Shown: positions 21,807-31,612, counted from the stretch's first letter. The stretch is 64,000 nt of DNA from Pedobacter psychroterrae (GCF_004331695.1 NZ_SJSL01000001.1:558001-622000), one strand, 5' to 3'. Numbers and translations: made by a program. The notes: a model not told the origin generated them from the sequence alone.

Positions 21807-22628
21807 CTACTGCCGTTTTGTATAAACATAATCAATGATTGCATCGTGACCCAAAAAACTGTAATCTTGCTTGATTAACAGGCCTTCGTTGTTGTAAGTA
21901 TATACGCGTTTAAATGGCTCCGGTACATCAGGGTATGTGCTTATAGATTCCATCATCCAACCCTTGTCGTTGTAAACATAACTGAATTCTGCCGTGGAAG
22001 TACCATATATTCGTTTGCTTTCCCTTTTAATAACATTGCCATGCGAATTGTAGGTGTAAACTATGGTGTTTGTGACCTCAGGCTGTGGTAAAAGAAAGGC
22101 GCTTTGTTCGCCAATTAAGAGATTTTTGTCATTGTAAGTATAGGTCGATCTATCTTCAGGGACTCCCGAAGCAAGGTCGTAATATGTTCTGGTTGACTTT
22201 TTACCATTGCTTCCATAAGTGTATACTGAGCGCCGGACCAATGTGTTGACAGGTGTATATTGTTTCAGCTCAAGAGTATCCCCCGTTGCAGTATAGGTAC
22301 AGACGAATCGGGTACTGCCATCTGTTTCTTCTACCCGCTTATTATTTTCGTATTTATAGGAATAGGTAATCTTTATAGCATCAGCAGGCTTGTAAGGATA
22401 AGGCTCTGATATCATCTGAATGAGATTTCCGTTTTCGTCAAAATGCTTTTCTAAGTAAAGCCTTCGTTTCGCGGTTTGCAGCCGGCCATCTTCTACAGGC
22501 ATAAAGTAAGCCTCAATTTTTGAATATCCATACGGGGTTTGCTTTGCCTCCTTTTCTGAATATTTAACTTTTTTGCAGGATGATGCCAATATTAGACAGC
22601 AGGCCACGAGCGTAATTGAGTGCTTCAT
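21807..22628 (-). CDS. Lipoprotein with YTYN-type (RHS/YD-like) repeats
   Basis: Predicted lipoprotein of 273 aa: signal MKHSITLVACCLILASSC with the lipobox Cys near residue 18. ATG 22628 is chosen because longer starts overlap the kinase gene and hide the signal. The body is a run of about eight short repeats of the type YTYNxxG (VYTYGSNGK, TYTYNDKN, VYTYNSHGN, VYTYNNEG), resembling YD/RHS strands. Function unknown. It follows the NtrY-like kinase gene by 11 bp, so it is probably co-transcribed with the sensor and may be a surface or periplasmic partner. Confidence 0.75.
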   Translation of the reverse strand: MKHSITLVACCLILASSCKKVKYSEKEAKQTPYGYSKIEAYFMPVEDGRLQTAKRRLYLEKHFDENGNLIQMISEPYPYKPADAIKITYSYKYENNKRVEETDGSTRFVCTYTATGDTLELKQYTPVNTLVRRSVYTYGSNGKKSTRTYYDLASGVPEDRSTYTYNDKNLLIGEQSAFLLPQPEVTNTIVYTYNSHGNVIKRESKRIYGTSTAEFSYVYNDKGWMMESISTYPDVPEPFKRVYTYNNEGLLIKQDYSFLGHDAIIDYVYTKRQ

Positions 22629-22639
22629 AAAATCTATTG

Positions 22640-23959
22640 TTAAGTATAATGTTGAATTTTCGTTTGTAAAGAAATTTTGAATTCCGTCCATTCTCCGCGT
22701 GTTAGCAGGGAAAATTCGAAATTATGGTTGTAAAGTATTTCCCTCGTTAACATCAGCCCTATGCCCTGGCCATTTTTCGTAGTGCTGAAAAAGGGGGAAA
22801 AGAGCTTGCTGCTCACCTCTTTAGAAATTCCCGGCCCTGTATTGCCTATGGAAACCATTTGAGCTGAAGAAAAAGTTTGAATGCGTATGGTTCCCAGATA
22901 GTCAACCGCCTCTATGGCATTTTTGAGAATATTTATAAAGACCTGTTCCAATTGCTGGTAATCCGCAAAGATTTCAAATGCTCGGCAGTCCAGCTCCCAT
23001 AACCAGTTCACCTGCTTTCTACCGGCTTCAGGTTCCATTAGTAATACTACTGAACGAAGCAGGCTAATCAGTTCAATATCGTGCCGGATGGGTTCAGGAA
23101 CACGGATAACCCTTGCAAAATTTGACATCAGGTCACTTAAGCCATTATTCCGGGTGATGGAGACATTTATAGCCGCCTGGTAGTCTTCCTTGTCTTCTGC
23201 ATTGAGCTGATCTTTATAATTCAGACAGCTGTTCAGTATTGAGTTGACAGCTCCAATCGAATTGTTCACTTCATGCGACATCATCTTGATCACCTTTTCA
23301 TAGGCATTTTTTTCCCTGAGATAGATTTCGCGGCTGAGCTCCTCAATGGTAATAAATGTCCGTGCATAGCCCAGATCAGTAAATGTAGACATTTGGCACT
23401 TATAGGATCTCAGACCGTCCAGATCAACAACCTTTGGAGTGTTGATTTCCAGGAGCGAAAGCTCGCCTGTGAGCCTTCCGGTAATCTGGTCCAATGATTT
23501 TCCAAGGATCTCATGTGCTGTCAACTCGATCATTTCGAGTGCAGCCGGATTTATTAAAGTGACATTTCCATTAAAATCAAAAATAACAATTCCCGAGGGA
23601 GATGCTTCGATCAGTTTCCCAAGAAAGGAACTTTTCTCAGCCTGAAGGAGCCGTTCATGTCTTAATTGGTCGATCATCATGTTATATATATAAATCAGTT
23701 CATCTGTTTCAGGATGGCCTATATCGTTCAGTTTGGCGCTAAAGTCCTTGTCCTTCAAAGTATCGATGCCCGAAGAGATCGTGTCAAAAGTTTTGCCTAT
23801 CGATCTGTACAGCCAAAAAGAGAAAACCATAGACACAAAGGTCAGGGCCTCAGCGACCAGGAAAAGATTTCTATTTGAGGCATAAAGTACCGTAAGGAGG
23901 CAGATAAAAATCCCGTGGATCAAACTAGCAGACAGCAGAACCTTAGTTTTGAGTTTCAT
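22640..23959 (-). CDS. NtrY-like sensor histidine kinase
   Basis: Membrane sensor kinase partner of the sigma-54 activator just upstream. Two N-terminal membrane helices (about 5-45), a HAMP-like linker, a PAS domain (about 105-200; SPSGIVIFDFNGNVTLINPAALEM), phosphoacceptor His about residue 229 in MSHEVNNSIGAV, and a HATPase_c domain with NILKNAIEAV, GNTGPGI and GQGIGLMLTRE. Start ATG 23959 (439 aa) overlaps the regulator's end by 17 bp; a longer frame to 23980 is less likely. The signal sensed is unknown. Confidence 0.93.
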   Translation of the reverse strand: MKLKTKVLLSASLIHGIFICLLTVLYASNRNLFLVAEALTFVSMVFSFWLYRSIGKTFDTISSGIDTLKDKDFSAKLNDIGHPETDELIYIYNMMIDQLRHERLLQAEKSSFLGKLIEASPSGIVIFDFNGNVTLINPAALEMIELTAHEILGKSLDQITGRLTGELSLLEINTPKVVDLDGLRSYKCQMSTFTDLGYARTFITIEELSREIYLREKNAYEKVIKMMSHEVNNSIGAVNSILNSCLNYKDQLNAEDKEDYQAAINVSITRNNGLSDLMSNFARVIRVPEPIRHDIELISLLRSVVLLMEPEAGRKQVNWLWELDCRAFEIFADYQQLEQVFINILKNAIEAVDYLGTIRIQTFSSAQMVSIGNTGPGISKEVSSKLFSPFFSTTKNGQGIGLMLTREILYNHNFEFSLLTRGEWTEFKISLQTKIQHYT

Positions 23960-25319
23960 ACGGAATATTGTATTTTTCAAGTTTGCGGTACAACGTACCC
24001 CTGCTCATCCCCAGTGCTTTGGCTACTCTGCTGATGTTATTCTGATGGAAGACCATCGCGTTTCTGATCATCGAAAGTTCCATATCATCAACGGAAACCG
24101 TCCCCACTGCCGGAAGTGTCATTGCAACATTCGACAGCCGCTGTTGTTCCAGATGCTGTTCAAAATCCTTTATTCCCAGCAAATCCCTTTCACTCAGTAA
24201 CACAGTACGTTCGATCAGGTTTTTCAGCTCCCGGATATTTCCGGGAAGTGGCAGCGATTCCAGCCAGTTTAAGGTTTTTTTGTCAATCCGCAGCCCTGGC
24301 CGGTTATAAATCTCTTTCATATTCTTAAGAAAGTAGTTGGTAAGAACAGGGATATCGGCAGCACGCTCACGAAGCGGGGGCAGACGGATGATGATCAGGT
24401 TGATGCGATAGTAGAGATCTTCGCGAAATTTATTGTCAGCGATCATTTCCCGCAGATCACGGTTGGTCGCGCAGACGACACGCAGGTCCACTGACCGTGT
24501 CCGGCTATCGCCGAGCACCTCATACTTTCTGTCCTGCAAAACGCGCAGCAGCTTAACCTGACTGTTTAAGTCCAGGTCACCTATCTCATCCAGGAAAATC
24601 GTGCCCTTATCGGCCAGTTCAAAACGCCCAACCCTGTCGCTGCGCGCATCGGTAAAGGCTCCGCGCTTATGGCCAAACATCTCACTTTCAAATAAACTGG
24701 AAGAAATCCCCCCGAGGTTCACCTTCACGAAAGACTTGTGTCTGCGCAGGCTGTTTTCATGAATGGCCTCCGCAATCAGCTCTTTTCCCGTACCACTCTC
24801 GCCGATAATCAATACAGAAACATCTGTGCTGCAAACTCTAACAATAGTTTGCAGCACCTCTAAAAGCTGAGGATCTTCTCCTACAATATTCTCAAATCCA
24901 TACTTTTCATTCAGCTTTTTCCGCGTCAGTGCAAGAGGCGTTTGCTGCTCTGCAGACAGATCCAGCGCGGTTCTTAGCGCATTCATCAAATGGTCATTGT
25001 CCCAGGGCTTATTGATAAAGTCGGCAGCCCCCGCTTTCATACCTTCAACAGCCAGCCTGATAGAACCCCAGCCAGTCATTAAAATCACGGGCAAAGAGGG
25101 TCTTAGTTCTTTGATCTTATCTAGCATCACCAAACCATCTTCACCCGAAGTTTCCATGGAAAAGTTCATATCCAGCAGCACAGCATCTATTGCTTTCTCC
25201 TTCAGGTGTCCCAATGCTTCTTCGGGACCATTTGCTTTTATCGACTTGAACCCTTCCTGTTTCAAAAGGAGGTTCAGCGAAGCACATACAGCGATATCGT
25301 CATCAATAATCAGGATCAT
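23943..25319 (-). CDS. NtrC-family sigma-54-dependent response regulator
   Basis: Activator for sigma-54 promoters. Receiver domain with acidic residues D6-D8 and phosphoacceptor D50 (VLLDMNF); AAA+ domain (about 140-370) with Walker A GESGTGKE, the GAFTDA sigma-54 contact loop and Walker B IFLDEIGDL; C-terminal Fis-type HTH (NISRVAKALGMSRGTLYRKLEKY). 458 aa, normal. Its gene overlaps the kinase gene and lies 18 bp after the last permease gene of the exporter, so the pair most likely regulates that exporter. Confidence 0.96.
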   Translation of the reverse strand: MILIIDDDIAVCASLNLLLKQEGFKSIKANGPEEALGHLKEKAIDAVLLDMNFSMETSGEDGLVMLDKIKELRPSLPVILMTGWGSIRLAVEGMKAGAADFINKPWDNDHLMNALRTALDLSAEQQTPLALTRKKLNEKYGFENIVGEDPQLLEVLQTIVRVCSTDVSVLIIGESGTGKELIAEAIHENSLRRHKSFVKVNLGGISSSLFESEMFGHKRGAFTDARSDRVGRFELADKGTIFLDEIGDLDLNSQVKLLRVLQDRKYEVLGDSRTRSVDLRVVCATNRDLREMIADNKFREDLYYRINLIIIRLPPLRERAADIPVLTNYFLKNMKEIYNRPGLRIDKKTLNWLESLPLPGNIRELKNLIERTVLLSERDLLGIKDFEQHLEQQRLSNVAMTLPAVGTVSVDDMELSMIRNAMVFHQNNISRVAKALGMSRGTLYRKLEKYNIPYETQN

Positions 25320-25337
25320 ATCAGTTTATTAAACAGT

Positions 25338-26504
25338 TTATTCTTCATGTAACGCATCGGATGGGTTAAGCCGGGTTGCCTTTAAACTTGGATAAAAAGC
25401 ACAGCTCAACATGAGCAGGTATAAAAACATGGCTGAGCACATGATACTTAAAATCCCATAGTATTCGTTGGTGTAAGGTTCAAAATATTGCATAATTAGC
25501 ATTTGAACAGCAATCAGCACTCCCGGTAAAATACCCAGGGTAGTGAGAACCATGGATTCTCCAAGAAACTGCATCAATATCTGACCTGGACTCGCGCCCA
25601 GGATGACCCGCAATCCAACCTCAGCCTTACGTTTAGACAGGTTATAGCTGAACATTCCTGAAATACCAAGAAACACATTGATCAGCAAGAAAACAAATAC
25701 GACAAATGTTATACTCAATTGGATGTAGTCAGTTTTGTGCGCGTATTTCTTGATCAGGCCAAGTGATATATTTTGTTTGATCCGGATATCTGCGGCACCA
25801 ACCGAAGTTACCGATTTTCTGACTTTATCTTCGAGCAACTGAAAGTTTTCTGTGTTTTCTGATTTCAGGAGGTATTTGCCCGCTGCAGTTTGAAGCGGCA
25901 TGAAAAATCCCGGGTTTAAATTGGCAGAGCTATTTTCTCTGACCGCTTCCGAAACACCAATAATCTGCGCAGTTTTATCGCCAATCAAAATGGTTTTACC
26001 AAGTGCACTTTCATTTTTAAAATCCCGTTCCGCAAGATCCCGGCTGATCACCACGGGTATGGAATTTAACACATAGTCCTTTGCAGTAAACCAGCGCCCT
26101 TCAACCAGGCCAATACCCATAACATCCTGATAATGCTCATCCACTTCAAACTTCAGGGCCGTAATGACTTGTTTTTTGTAGGTGATCTTTTCCTCACTGC
26201 CCCATTGCTGGAAAGGAATGACTTGCGCCGCGCTGACCACTTCCACTTCCTTGATCGCCCGGAGCTTGTCAAGGATCAGGCTGCTGTATTCAGCTTTCTT
26301 GTCTTCCGGTACATTTTGAAAATCAGGCTCTACAAGCCAGACATCCTCGTAAGTATATCCAAGCGGCTGGAAATAATTACTGAATTTTTTCATGTTGAGG
26401 CCCATGACCAGAAACATAGCCATAAAGGCCACAAATAACTGAAGGAATAGAAAAAAATAGGTCTTCTTCCGGTTCAGGATCATTTTAAATAAGTGCAGGA
26501 TCAT
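25338..26504 (-). CDS. FtsX-like ABC transporter permease (MacB-type), second of pair
   Basis: Inner-membrane permease of 388 aa: one N-terminal helix (about 18-38), a MacB-like periplasmic domain (about 45-240) and three C-terminal helices (about 262-285, 315-335, 350-372) with GLRVILGASPGQILMQFLGES, the FtsX signature. The start overlaps the stop of the previous permease by ATGA. The two halves probably form a heterodimeric MacB-like complex with the ATPase at 27770-28438. Confidence 0.92.
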   Translation of the reverse strand: MILHLFKMILNRKKTYFFLFLQLFVAFMAMFLVMGLNMKKFSNYFQPLGYTYEDVWLVEPDFQNVPEDKKAEYSSLILDKLRAIKEVEVVSAAQVIPFQQWGSEEKITYKKQVITALKFEVDEHYQDVMGIGLVEGRWFTAKDYVLNSIPVVISRDLAERDFKNESALGKTILIGDKTAQIIGVSEAVRENSSANLNPGFFMPLQTAAGKYLLKSENTENFQLLEDKVRKSVTSVGAADIRIKQNISLGLIKKYAHKTDYIQLSITFVVFVFLLINVFLGISGMFSYNLSKRKAEVGLRVILGASPGQILMQFLGESMVLTTLGILPGVLIAVQMLIMQYFEPYTNEYYGILSIMCSAMFLYLLMLSCAFYPSLKATRLNPSDALHEE

Positions 26505-27748
26505 AAGTTATTTCCTCCTTTTAGTGCATAAATCACATTCATACGAGACATTTTCCAGGCTGGATAAACTCCGGAGATGAGACCAAGCAGCAGACAGCTG
26601 AAAAGGCAGAAGCCAAACACCCGCCAGCTGATCATAAAACTGCCGGTCTCCATTTTGAAAAGCGGATCAAAAGTATTGATGAAGTGTACGAGCAATTGTG
26701 AAGCATAAATTGACAGACCCAGGCCTATCATTCCGCCGATCAGGGTGATGATCACATTTTCAATCACCAGCTGCCCTACAAGATCGCCCGACGTTGCCCC
26801 GAAAGACTTCCGCACGCCGATCTCCTCTGCCCTTTCCCCGATACGTGTCACGTTAAGGTTGATCAGACTGATTGCCGGAATAAGCATGAAAAGCGTCAGA
26901 ATGATAAAGACAATCATTGCTGTTTTTCCATACTGCGGTTCAGCATCATCGGCCGAAGTGCTTTTTGAAAATTGCTCTAAAGCTGTAAAGGCATGTGCTT
27001 TTACAGAATCTGCATCCGAAAACGTATGTTTTCTCAGGCGGTTTCGCAACTCTGCACGTACTTTTCGCAGATCGGTTGTTTTGGACAAAAGCAGCGCACT
27101 GTAAGATCCCTCAATTGCGGCATTTTTGCGTTGAATATTGACGTCCGTAGTATAGGGTACATAAACATCCGCGTAAACCCTGCTAAACGGCGTTGCAGAT
27201 TTGACGATGCCGATTACTTTATAAGATAAACCCATTATAGCAATGTCCTTACCCAGAGCTTCTTTTTCATTAAAGAAATAGGATTTTGTTTTTTCATTGA
27301 TCACAGCCACTCTCGTACCTTTTTTTACCTCTGCGGAATAAAAAGGCTTCCCTTCAGTGAATTCAAAGTCGGTGATCTTCCAAAAGCTATCGTCGGTAAA
27401 AGTCAGCATGTGTCCCGCAGTTTTTCCGTTAAGAGACGAAATGAACCCGATGCCGGAAAAATAGGAAATAGCATTTGTACTCTCGAGATTGCCTATGTTC
27501 TTTCGAAGGAAGTTGATGCTGGGTACTGCATTGTTCTTTTTACCATCCTTATAAATGGAGAGTTTGTCCAGTATCAGGGTCCGGTCCCGGTTAACTTCCG
27601 GTTTGTTTGCACTGACGATCTGATCGATAAACGAGGCGAATATCACGATGATCATGATGGTAAGACTAATGCCTATCAGCGTGAGTGCAGTATAATACTT
27701 CTTACGAAGCATTATTTTAAATGTGAGTTTGATATAATTTTTTAGCAT
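26501..27748 (-). CDS. FtsX-like ABC transporter permease (MacB-type), first of pair
   Basis: 415 aa permease with an N-terminal helix (about 18-40), a periplasmic MacB_PCD-like domain and three C-terminal helices; the FtsX motif region reads GERAEEIGVRKSFGATSGDL. Similar in layout to its neighbour but divergent in sequence, so a heterodimer is likely. It follows the ATPase gene by 21 bp. Family roles include lipoprotein, peptide or drug export and mechanotransmission. Confidence 0.93.
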   Translation of the reverse strand: MLKNYIKLTFKIMLRKKYYTALTLIGISLTIMIIVIFASFIDQIVSANKPEVNRDRTLILDKLSIYKDGKKNNAVPSINFLRKNIGNLESTNAISYFSGIGFISSLNGKTAGHMLTFTDDSFWKITDFEFTEGKPFYSAEVKKGTRVAVINEKTKSYFFNEKEALGKDIAIMGLSYKVIGIVKSATPFSRVYADVYVPYTTDVNIQRKNAAIEGSYSALLLSKTTDLRKVRAELRNRLRKHTFSDADSVKAHAFTALEQFSKSTSADDAEPQYGKTAMIVFIILTLFMLIPAISLINLNVTRIGERAEEIGVRKSFGATSGDLVGQLVIENVIITLIGGMIGLGLSIYASQLLVHFINTFDPLFKMETGSFMISWRVFGFCLFSCLLLGLISGVYPAWKMSRMNVIYALKGGNNL

Positions 27749-27769
27749 GATAACGATTTTAAATCTGGT

Positions 27770-28438
27770 TTAACTGACCTGCTGCCCGTCAAAGAAGTGA
27801 ATGATCCGCTGTGTCTTTTTCGCCATTTGAGCATCATGGGTCACCATGACGATGGTCGTCCCGTCTGTTTTATTCAGGTTCAGCATTAAATTCATGACTT
27901 CCTCTCCCATAGCACTGTCCAGGTTCCCGGTAGGCTCATCAGCAAGCAGGATTTCCGGATTCCCGATAATGGCACGTGCAATGGCCACACGCTGACGCTG
28001 TCCGCCCGAAAGCTGGTTCGGGTAATGCTTCGTCCGCGCACTCAATCCCACTTTCCCAAGTGCTTCCAGGGCTCTTTTGCGCCTTTCGGCACCGGAGATA
28101 CCACTCCGGTACAGAAGCGGCAGCTCCACATTGTCTATTACCGAAAGATCGTTGATCAGGTGATAGCTTTGAAAGATAAATCCAAGCTTCAGGTTTCTGA
28201 ATACGGCTAGCTTTTTACGGCTAAGGGAAGTTACAGCCTGATTATCGATATTGATAGTGCCCCCCGTCGGAGTGTCCAGTAAACCGATGATATTGAGCAG
28301 CGTACTTTTGCCACAACCTGAGGGGCCCATAATGGCCACAAACTCTCCTTTGTCAATATTGATGTTGATCTTATTGAGGGCAGTTGTTTCGATCGTAGTG
28401 GTACGGTAAATTTTTTCTATCTCTGTTAACTTTATCAT
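27770..28438 (-). CDS. ABC transporter ATP-binding protein (LolD/MacB type)
   Basis: 222 aa ATPase that powers the two FtsX-like permeases encoded next. Walker A GPSGCGKST, signature LSGGQRQRVAIARA, Walker B ILLADEPTGNLD and the H-loop VTHD are all present. Size and spacing fit the MacB/LolD class that handles tripartite export without moving substrates through the membrane itself. Confidence 0.96.
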   Translation of the reverse strand: MIKLTEIEKIYRTTTIETTALNKININIDKGEFVAIMGPSGCGKSTLLNIIGLLDTPTGGTINIDNQAVTSLSRKKLAVFRNLKLGFIFQSYHLINDLSVIDNVELPLLYRSGISGAERRKRALEALGKVGLSARTKHYPNQLSGGQRQRVAIARAIIGNPEILLADEPTGNLDSAMGEEVMNLMLNLNKTDGTTIVMVTHDAQMAKKTQRIIHFFDGQQVS

Positions 28439-28513
28439 TTCTGTCTGGGTTATGTTTCTAAATTAAGATTTTCATATTTGTGCTTTCCGGATATTTATAT
28501 AGATTGGTTTAAA

Positions 28514-29965
28514 TCAGATTTTTGTATTGGTTGCAAAATCATAAAGTGTCAGCACCCGGAGATTAAAGAAGGCATTCCAAAAGCTCTTTAAGGAGAAGAC
28601 ATAATCACGGCGCGCCTGATCCTTTTCCTGCAATGCGATGTTCAGATCAGTGATGCTCAGGTCATTCAGAAAGTACCGCTTTTTTGCAATTTCAAAACGC
28701 TGACTGGCCGTTACATCGGCCTCTGCATTGGTCTTCATCTGATCCTGTATCATCGACAATTGTCTTAGTGTGGTATAAATCTCCTGCTCAAAGTTGATCT
28801 GGGCCTGTTTTACCCTGGCTTCTACCAGCTTGCGGTTTGACTGTGCTGTTTTGATCCGTGAGGCCGAACGACCCCAGTCAAGGATGGGGACTTGAAACCC
28901 CAGCCGGATTTCCTGCTGGTCTCTGGCATCGGCATAGATCCCGGGCAGCCGGTCAGCCACGTTAGTGAGCCCAAAAGTCCCGAACAAATTGACTTTAAGC
29001 CCATTCTCACCTTTTGCTTTTGCTACCTCCTTATCCGCTTCAAGTAAGGCCCTTTTAAACTCTATGGCCTGCTGACGGTTATTCCTTGCCTGCTCAACTG
29101 CAACTTCCTTATCAATCCTGAAAGTCAGCAGGTCTTCCGGAAGGATAAGCTTAATCTGGTTAGCTTCTGAAAAACCGATAAAGGATTTTAACTGGAGATC
29201 TGCGGTTTCAGCATCTACATTAGCATGGGCCAATGCCTTATGTGCATTTAAGACGCCAAGTTTTAAGCGCAGCAGCTCGTCTTTAGAAAGCCGTCCCAGT
29301 GCGGCTTTACCTTCACCGATCCTATATATGGTTTCGTTGTTGGACAAGTTTCTGGCAGCGATATCGCGGTTAATCTGCGCGATCAGCAGGCTGAAAAAAA
29401 GCTCAGAAGCATCGCGTCCCACCAGCTCCATATCCTCTTTATATTTCTTCTGTGATTCTTCGTAGCGCAAAGGTTCGATCTTTCTATCCCAGGCCAGGGC
29501 GTTGAATGCAAACAAGGGCTGGTTCAGACCGATAACCAATGGGTTTCCATTGTATCGGGTCTGCCTGCGGTCAAAATCTGAAAACCGCAGCACATTCGAC
29601 CCAAGAAACACCTGACCGCCTGTTAGACCGATATTTTGTGTCAATCCTAAATTCAGCTGTGAATTGTCATTGGTCACCGGCCTAAATTCTACCGTTCCGT
29701 CTGGCTGGATCACCGGGATATTGGTTTTACTGAACTGGGGCAAGGTACCATCAAGGCTCAATTGAGGGCTATAATTAGACTTAAACGTCTTATACTGCCA
29801 ATATTGGTTTTCACGTATAGTAGCTGCCTGTACTGAAGCAGTAGAGCGTGCCCTGGCAATCTTAATTACTTCAGTCAGCTTTAATTTAACAGTATCCTGA
29901 AGACTTTGGCTCATCACCGTTGCCGGCAAAAATAAACCGGCGATAATTATCATTGATTTGATCAT
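28514..29965 (-). CDS. TolC-like outer-membrane efflux protein
   Basis: Outer-membrane channel subunit of the tripartite exporter. Signal peptide about 1-19 (ends VMSQS). The mature part shows the two-fold TolC repeat with long helices rich in Glu/Gln/Ala (for example RRDYVFSLKSFWNAFFNL at the end) and LGFQVPILDWGRS in the second half. 483 aa. The gene is 20 bp downstream of the HlyD-like gene and 75 bp before the ATPase gene, giving a complete adaptor-channel-ATPase-permease set. Confidence 0.93.
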   Translation of the reverse strand: MIKSMIIIAGLFLPATVMSQSLQDTVKLKLTEVIKIARARSTASVQAATIRENQYWQYKTFKSNYSPQLSLDGTLPQFSKTNIPVIQPDGTVEFRPVTNDNSQLNLGLTQNIGLTGGQVFLGSNVLRFSDFDRRQTRYNGNPLVIGLNQPLFAFNALAWDRKIEPLRYEESQKKYKEDMELVGRDASELFFSLLIAQINRDIAARNLSNNETIYRIGEGKAALGRLSKDELLRLKLGVLNAHKALAHANVDAETADLQLKSFIGFSEANQIKLILPEDLLTFRIDKEVAVEQARNNRQQAIEFKRALLEADKEVAKAKGENGLKVNLFGTFGLTNVADRLPGIYADARDQQEIRLGFQVPILDWGRSASRIKTAQSNRKLVEARVKQAQINFEQEIYTTLRQLSMIQDQMKTNAEADVTASQRFEIAKKRYFLNDLSITDLNIALQEKDQARRDYVFSLKSFWNAFFNLRVLTLYDFATNTKI

Positions 29966-29984
29966 GGCTCTCTTTTATCTATGG

Positions 29985-31229
29985 CTATTTAACCTTAACC
30001 TTTTCCAGATGGATAAAATCCTGCATATCTGAGATGATCACGCTTTCCCCAGGCTGTATACCAGACGATATTTCGATGAAATCGGAATTGCTTTCCCCGG
30101 TTTTTATTTTTCGCCGTATAGCCTCATTTCCTTTCAGAACAAAAATCTGTTGTTCCTCGGACCCGTTAAAGGCCGGGCCGTTCTTTATTCTCGTCGCGCG
30201 TTCCTTATAGGAAGTGATGACGAAAACATCAACCTTTAGATTAGAACGCAGCAGTTTAGAGCTCTTGTCACTTATACTGACAGAAAACTTTACCGTGCCA
30301 TTTTCAACTGCAGGCTGCACATTACTGATATTGCCCCGGAGGTCTGTTTTATTTATCCTGATCATGGCTGTTCTGCCGGTTTTTACCTCGTTGGCATAGG
30401 TATCGGAAATACTGGCCTCCACTTTAAAACTGCTCAAATCAGCAATGCGTACCAACTCTTCGCCTTCGTTAATATCTGCACCAATTTTGCTGTTTACCCA
30501 GGTGATTACCCCGTTTCTTGGCGAAGAAATTGCGGCGCCTTTCAATTTGTCATTAATCCCTTTAATATCTTTTTCACGGATATTGATTTCATAGCCCAGA
30601 CTTTTCAGGTTGGCTTTCATCGTCGCCTTCTGGTTTTCAATCTGGTTTTTGATCTGTGTCAGTTCCAGTTTCGCTACATTCAATGTCAACCGAGCCTGCT
30701 TTACATTCTCTTGCGTACTCCCCCCAATATCCAGGAGTGATTGCTCATGTTCCAAAGCCGTCTCCAGGCTGTTGATCTTCATTTCTTTGATCGCAAATTG
30801 TGTTTTCAGTTCATCAAGGCTTTTCTCCAGTTCCAATGACATCTGATATATTTTATTGCGGTTTACGTGCTGTTCCTCATTCAGCTTTTCAAATGCCAGT
30901 ACAGAAGACTCTTTGTTCAGCCTCAAAATCGACTGACCAGCAAGAACCTTTTCGCCTGCATTAAACATCACCTGTTCTATCTTTGCATTTACTGGCGAAC
31001 TGATGGTCAGCTCATACTCCGGCATAATGATACCCGATGCCGGTACTGTTGCTTCCACTACGCCAGATTCCGCAACTGATGTCTTGAAATCACTGCGGTT
31101 TATAACGGGTTCAACCATACCATTAATGTATACAAATGCCAAAGCAGAAACAGCCGATGCTATGACGACAATCAGATATATTTTCACGCTACGCTGCCTT
31201 CGCTGTTTGGCTGAAATTTCACGGTCCAT
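29985..31229 (-). CDS. HlyD-like periplasmic adaptor (membrane fusion protein)
   Basis: Adaptor linking the ABC permeases to the outer-membrane channel. From ATG 31229: 414 aa with one N-terminal membrane helix (about 17-36), a lipoyl/barrel-sandwich hybrid domain split by a long coiled coil (about 110-220; many Glu/Lys heptads), a second lipoyl half with AAISSPRNGVITWV, and a beta-barrel domain. The upstream frame could start at 31319 but would add an atypical hydrophobic tail. First gene of the exporter operon; I found no clear sigma-54 promoter upstream. Confidence 0.92.
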   Translation of the reverse strand: MDREISAKQRRQRSVKIYLIVVIASAVSALAFVYINGMVEPVINRSDFKTSVAESGVVEATVPASGIIMPEYELTISSPVNAKIEQVMFNAGEKVLAGQSILRLNKESSVLAFEKLNEEQHVNRNKIYQMSLELEKSLDELKTQFAIKEMKINSLETALEHEQSLLDIGGSTQENVKQARLTLNVAKLELTQIKNQIENQKATMKANLKSLGYEINIREKDIKGINDKLKGAAISSPRNGVITWVNSKIGADINEGEELVRIADLSSFKVEASISDTYANEVKTGRTAMIRINKTDLRGNISNVQPAVENGTVKFSVSISDKSSKLLRSNLKVDVFVITSYKERATRIKNGPAFNGSEEQQIFVLKGNEAIRRKIKTGESNSDFIEISSGIQPGESVIISDMQDFIHLEKVKVK

Positions 31230-31319
31230 ATTATTATTAATTTGAACCTTGTATTCCAATAGAAATGCCATAATTAAATTATTAATTATCAGATAGTTAA
31301 ATAATATCAGGAAAATCAA

Positions 31320-31481
31320 ACTGTATCATTGTGGACAGTATGTTTCAAAGTGGCCGATCAAAACGTACCGTGGTTATTTAATCCAGACTTGATTCGGTGC
31401 GTCAAGTTAGCTGACTTTGGTGACTCACCGGGTTACTTACCTATGAGATGAGAAATCCTGAATTTGGTGCCTAAGGAAAAC
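31320..31481. other. Intergenic region upstream of the exporter operon
   Basis: About 160 bp between the HlyD-like gene and the tRNA terminator. It should hold the promoter for the minus-strand exporter operon. I looked for the sigma-54 pattern TGGCAC-N5-TTGC on the minus strand and saw no good match. No coding potential seen. Confidence 0.5.
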
Positions 31482-31516
31482 AAAAAAGCCTGCTATCATA
31501 CGATTGCAGGCTTTTG
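31482..31516 (-). terminator. Intrinsic terminator downstream of tRNA-Asp
   Basis: On the minus strand, AAAAGCCTGC pairs perfectly with GCAGGCTTTT around a 12-nt loop and is followed by a T-rich stretch. It lies about 25 bp beyond the tRNA 3' end, in the right orientation to end the tRNA transcript. Confidence 0.8.
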
Positions 31517-31538
31517 TTTGGTTTTTACACCTTTTGAG

Positions 31539-31612
31539 CGGACCGGACGGGACTCGAACCCGCGACCTCCGCCGTGACAGGGCGGCATTCTAACCAGCTG
31601 AACTACCGGTCC
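31539..31612 (-). tRNA. tRNA-Asp (anticodon GTC)
   Basis: On the minus strand the acceptor stem GGACCGG pairs with CCGGTCC and discriminator G follows. The D-arm has GTTCAGCTGGTTAGAA, the anticodon arm CCGCC-CTGTCAC-GGCGG gives anticodon GTC, and the T-arm has GGGTTCGAGTCCC. 74 nt without an encoded CCA. The next 86 bp, to prfA, hold nothing else I recognise. Confidence 0.96.

Noticed and set aside
31230..31480. Possible sigma-54 promoter for the exporter operon
   Set aside because: Searched by eye for TGGCAC-N5-TTGC on the minus strand; nearest matches lack the GC of the -12 element.
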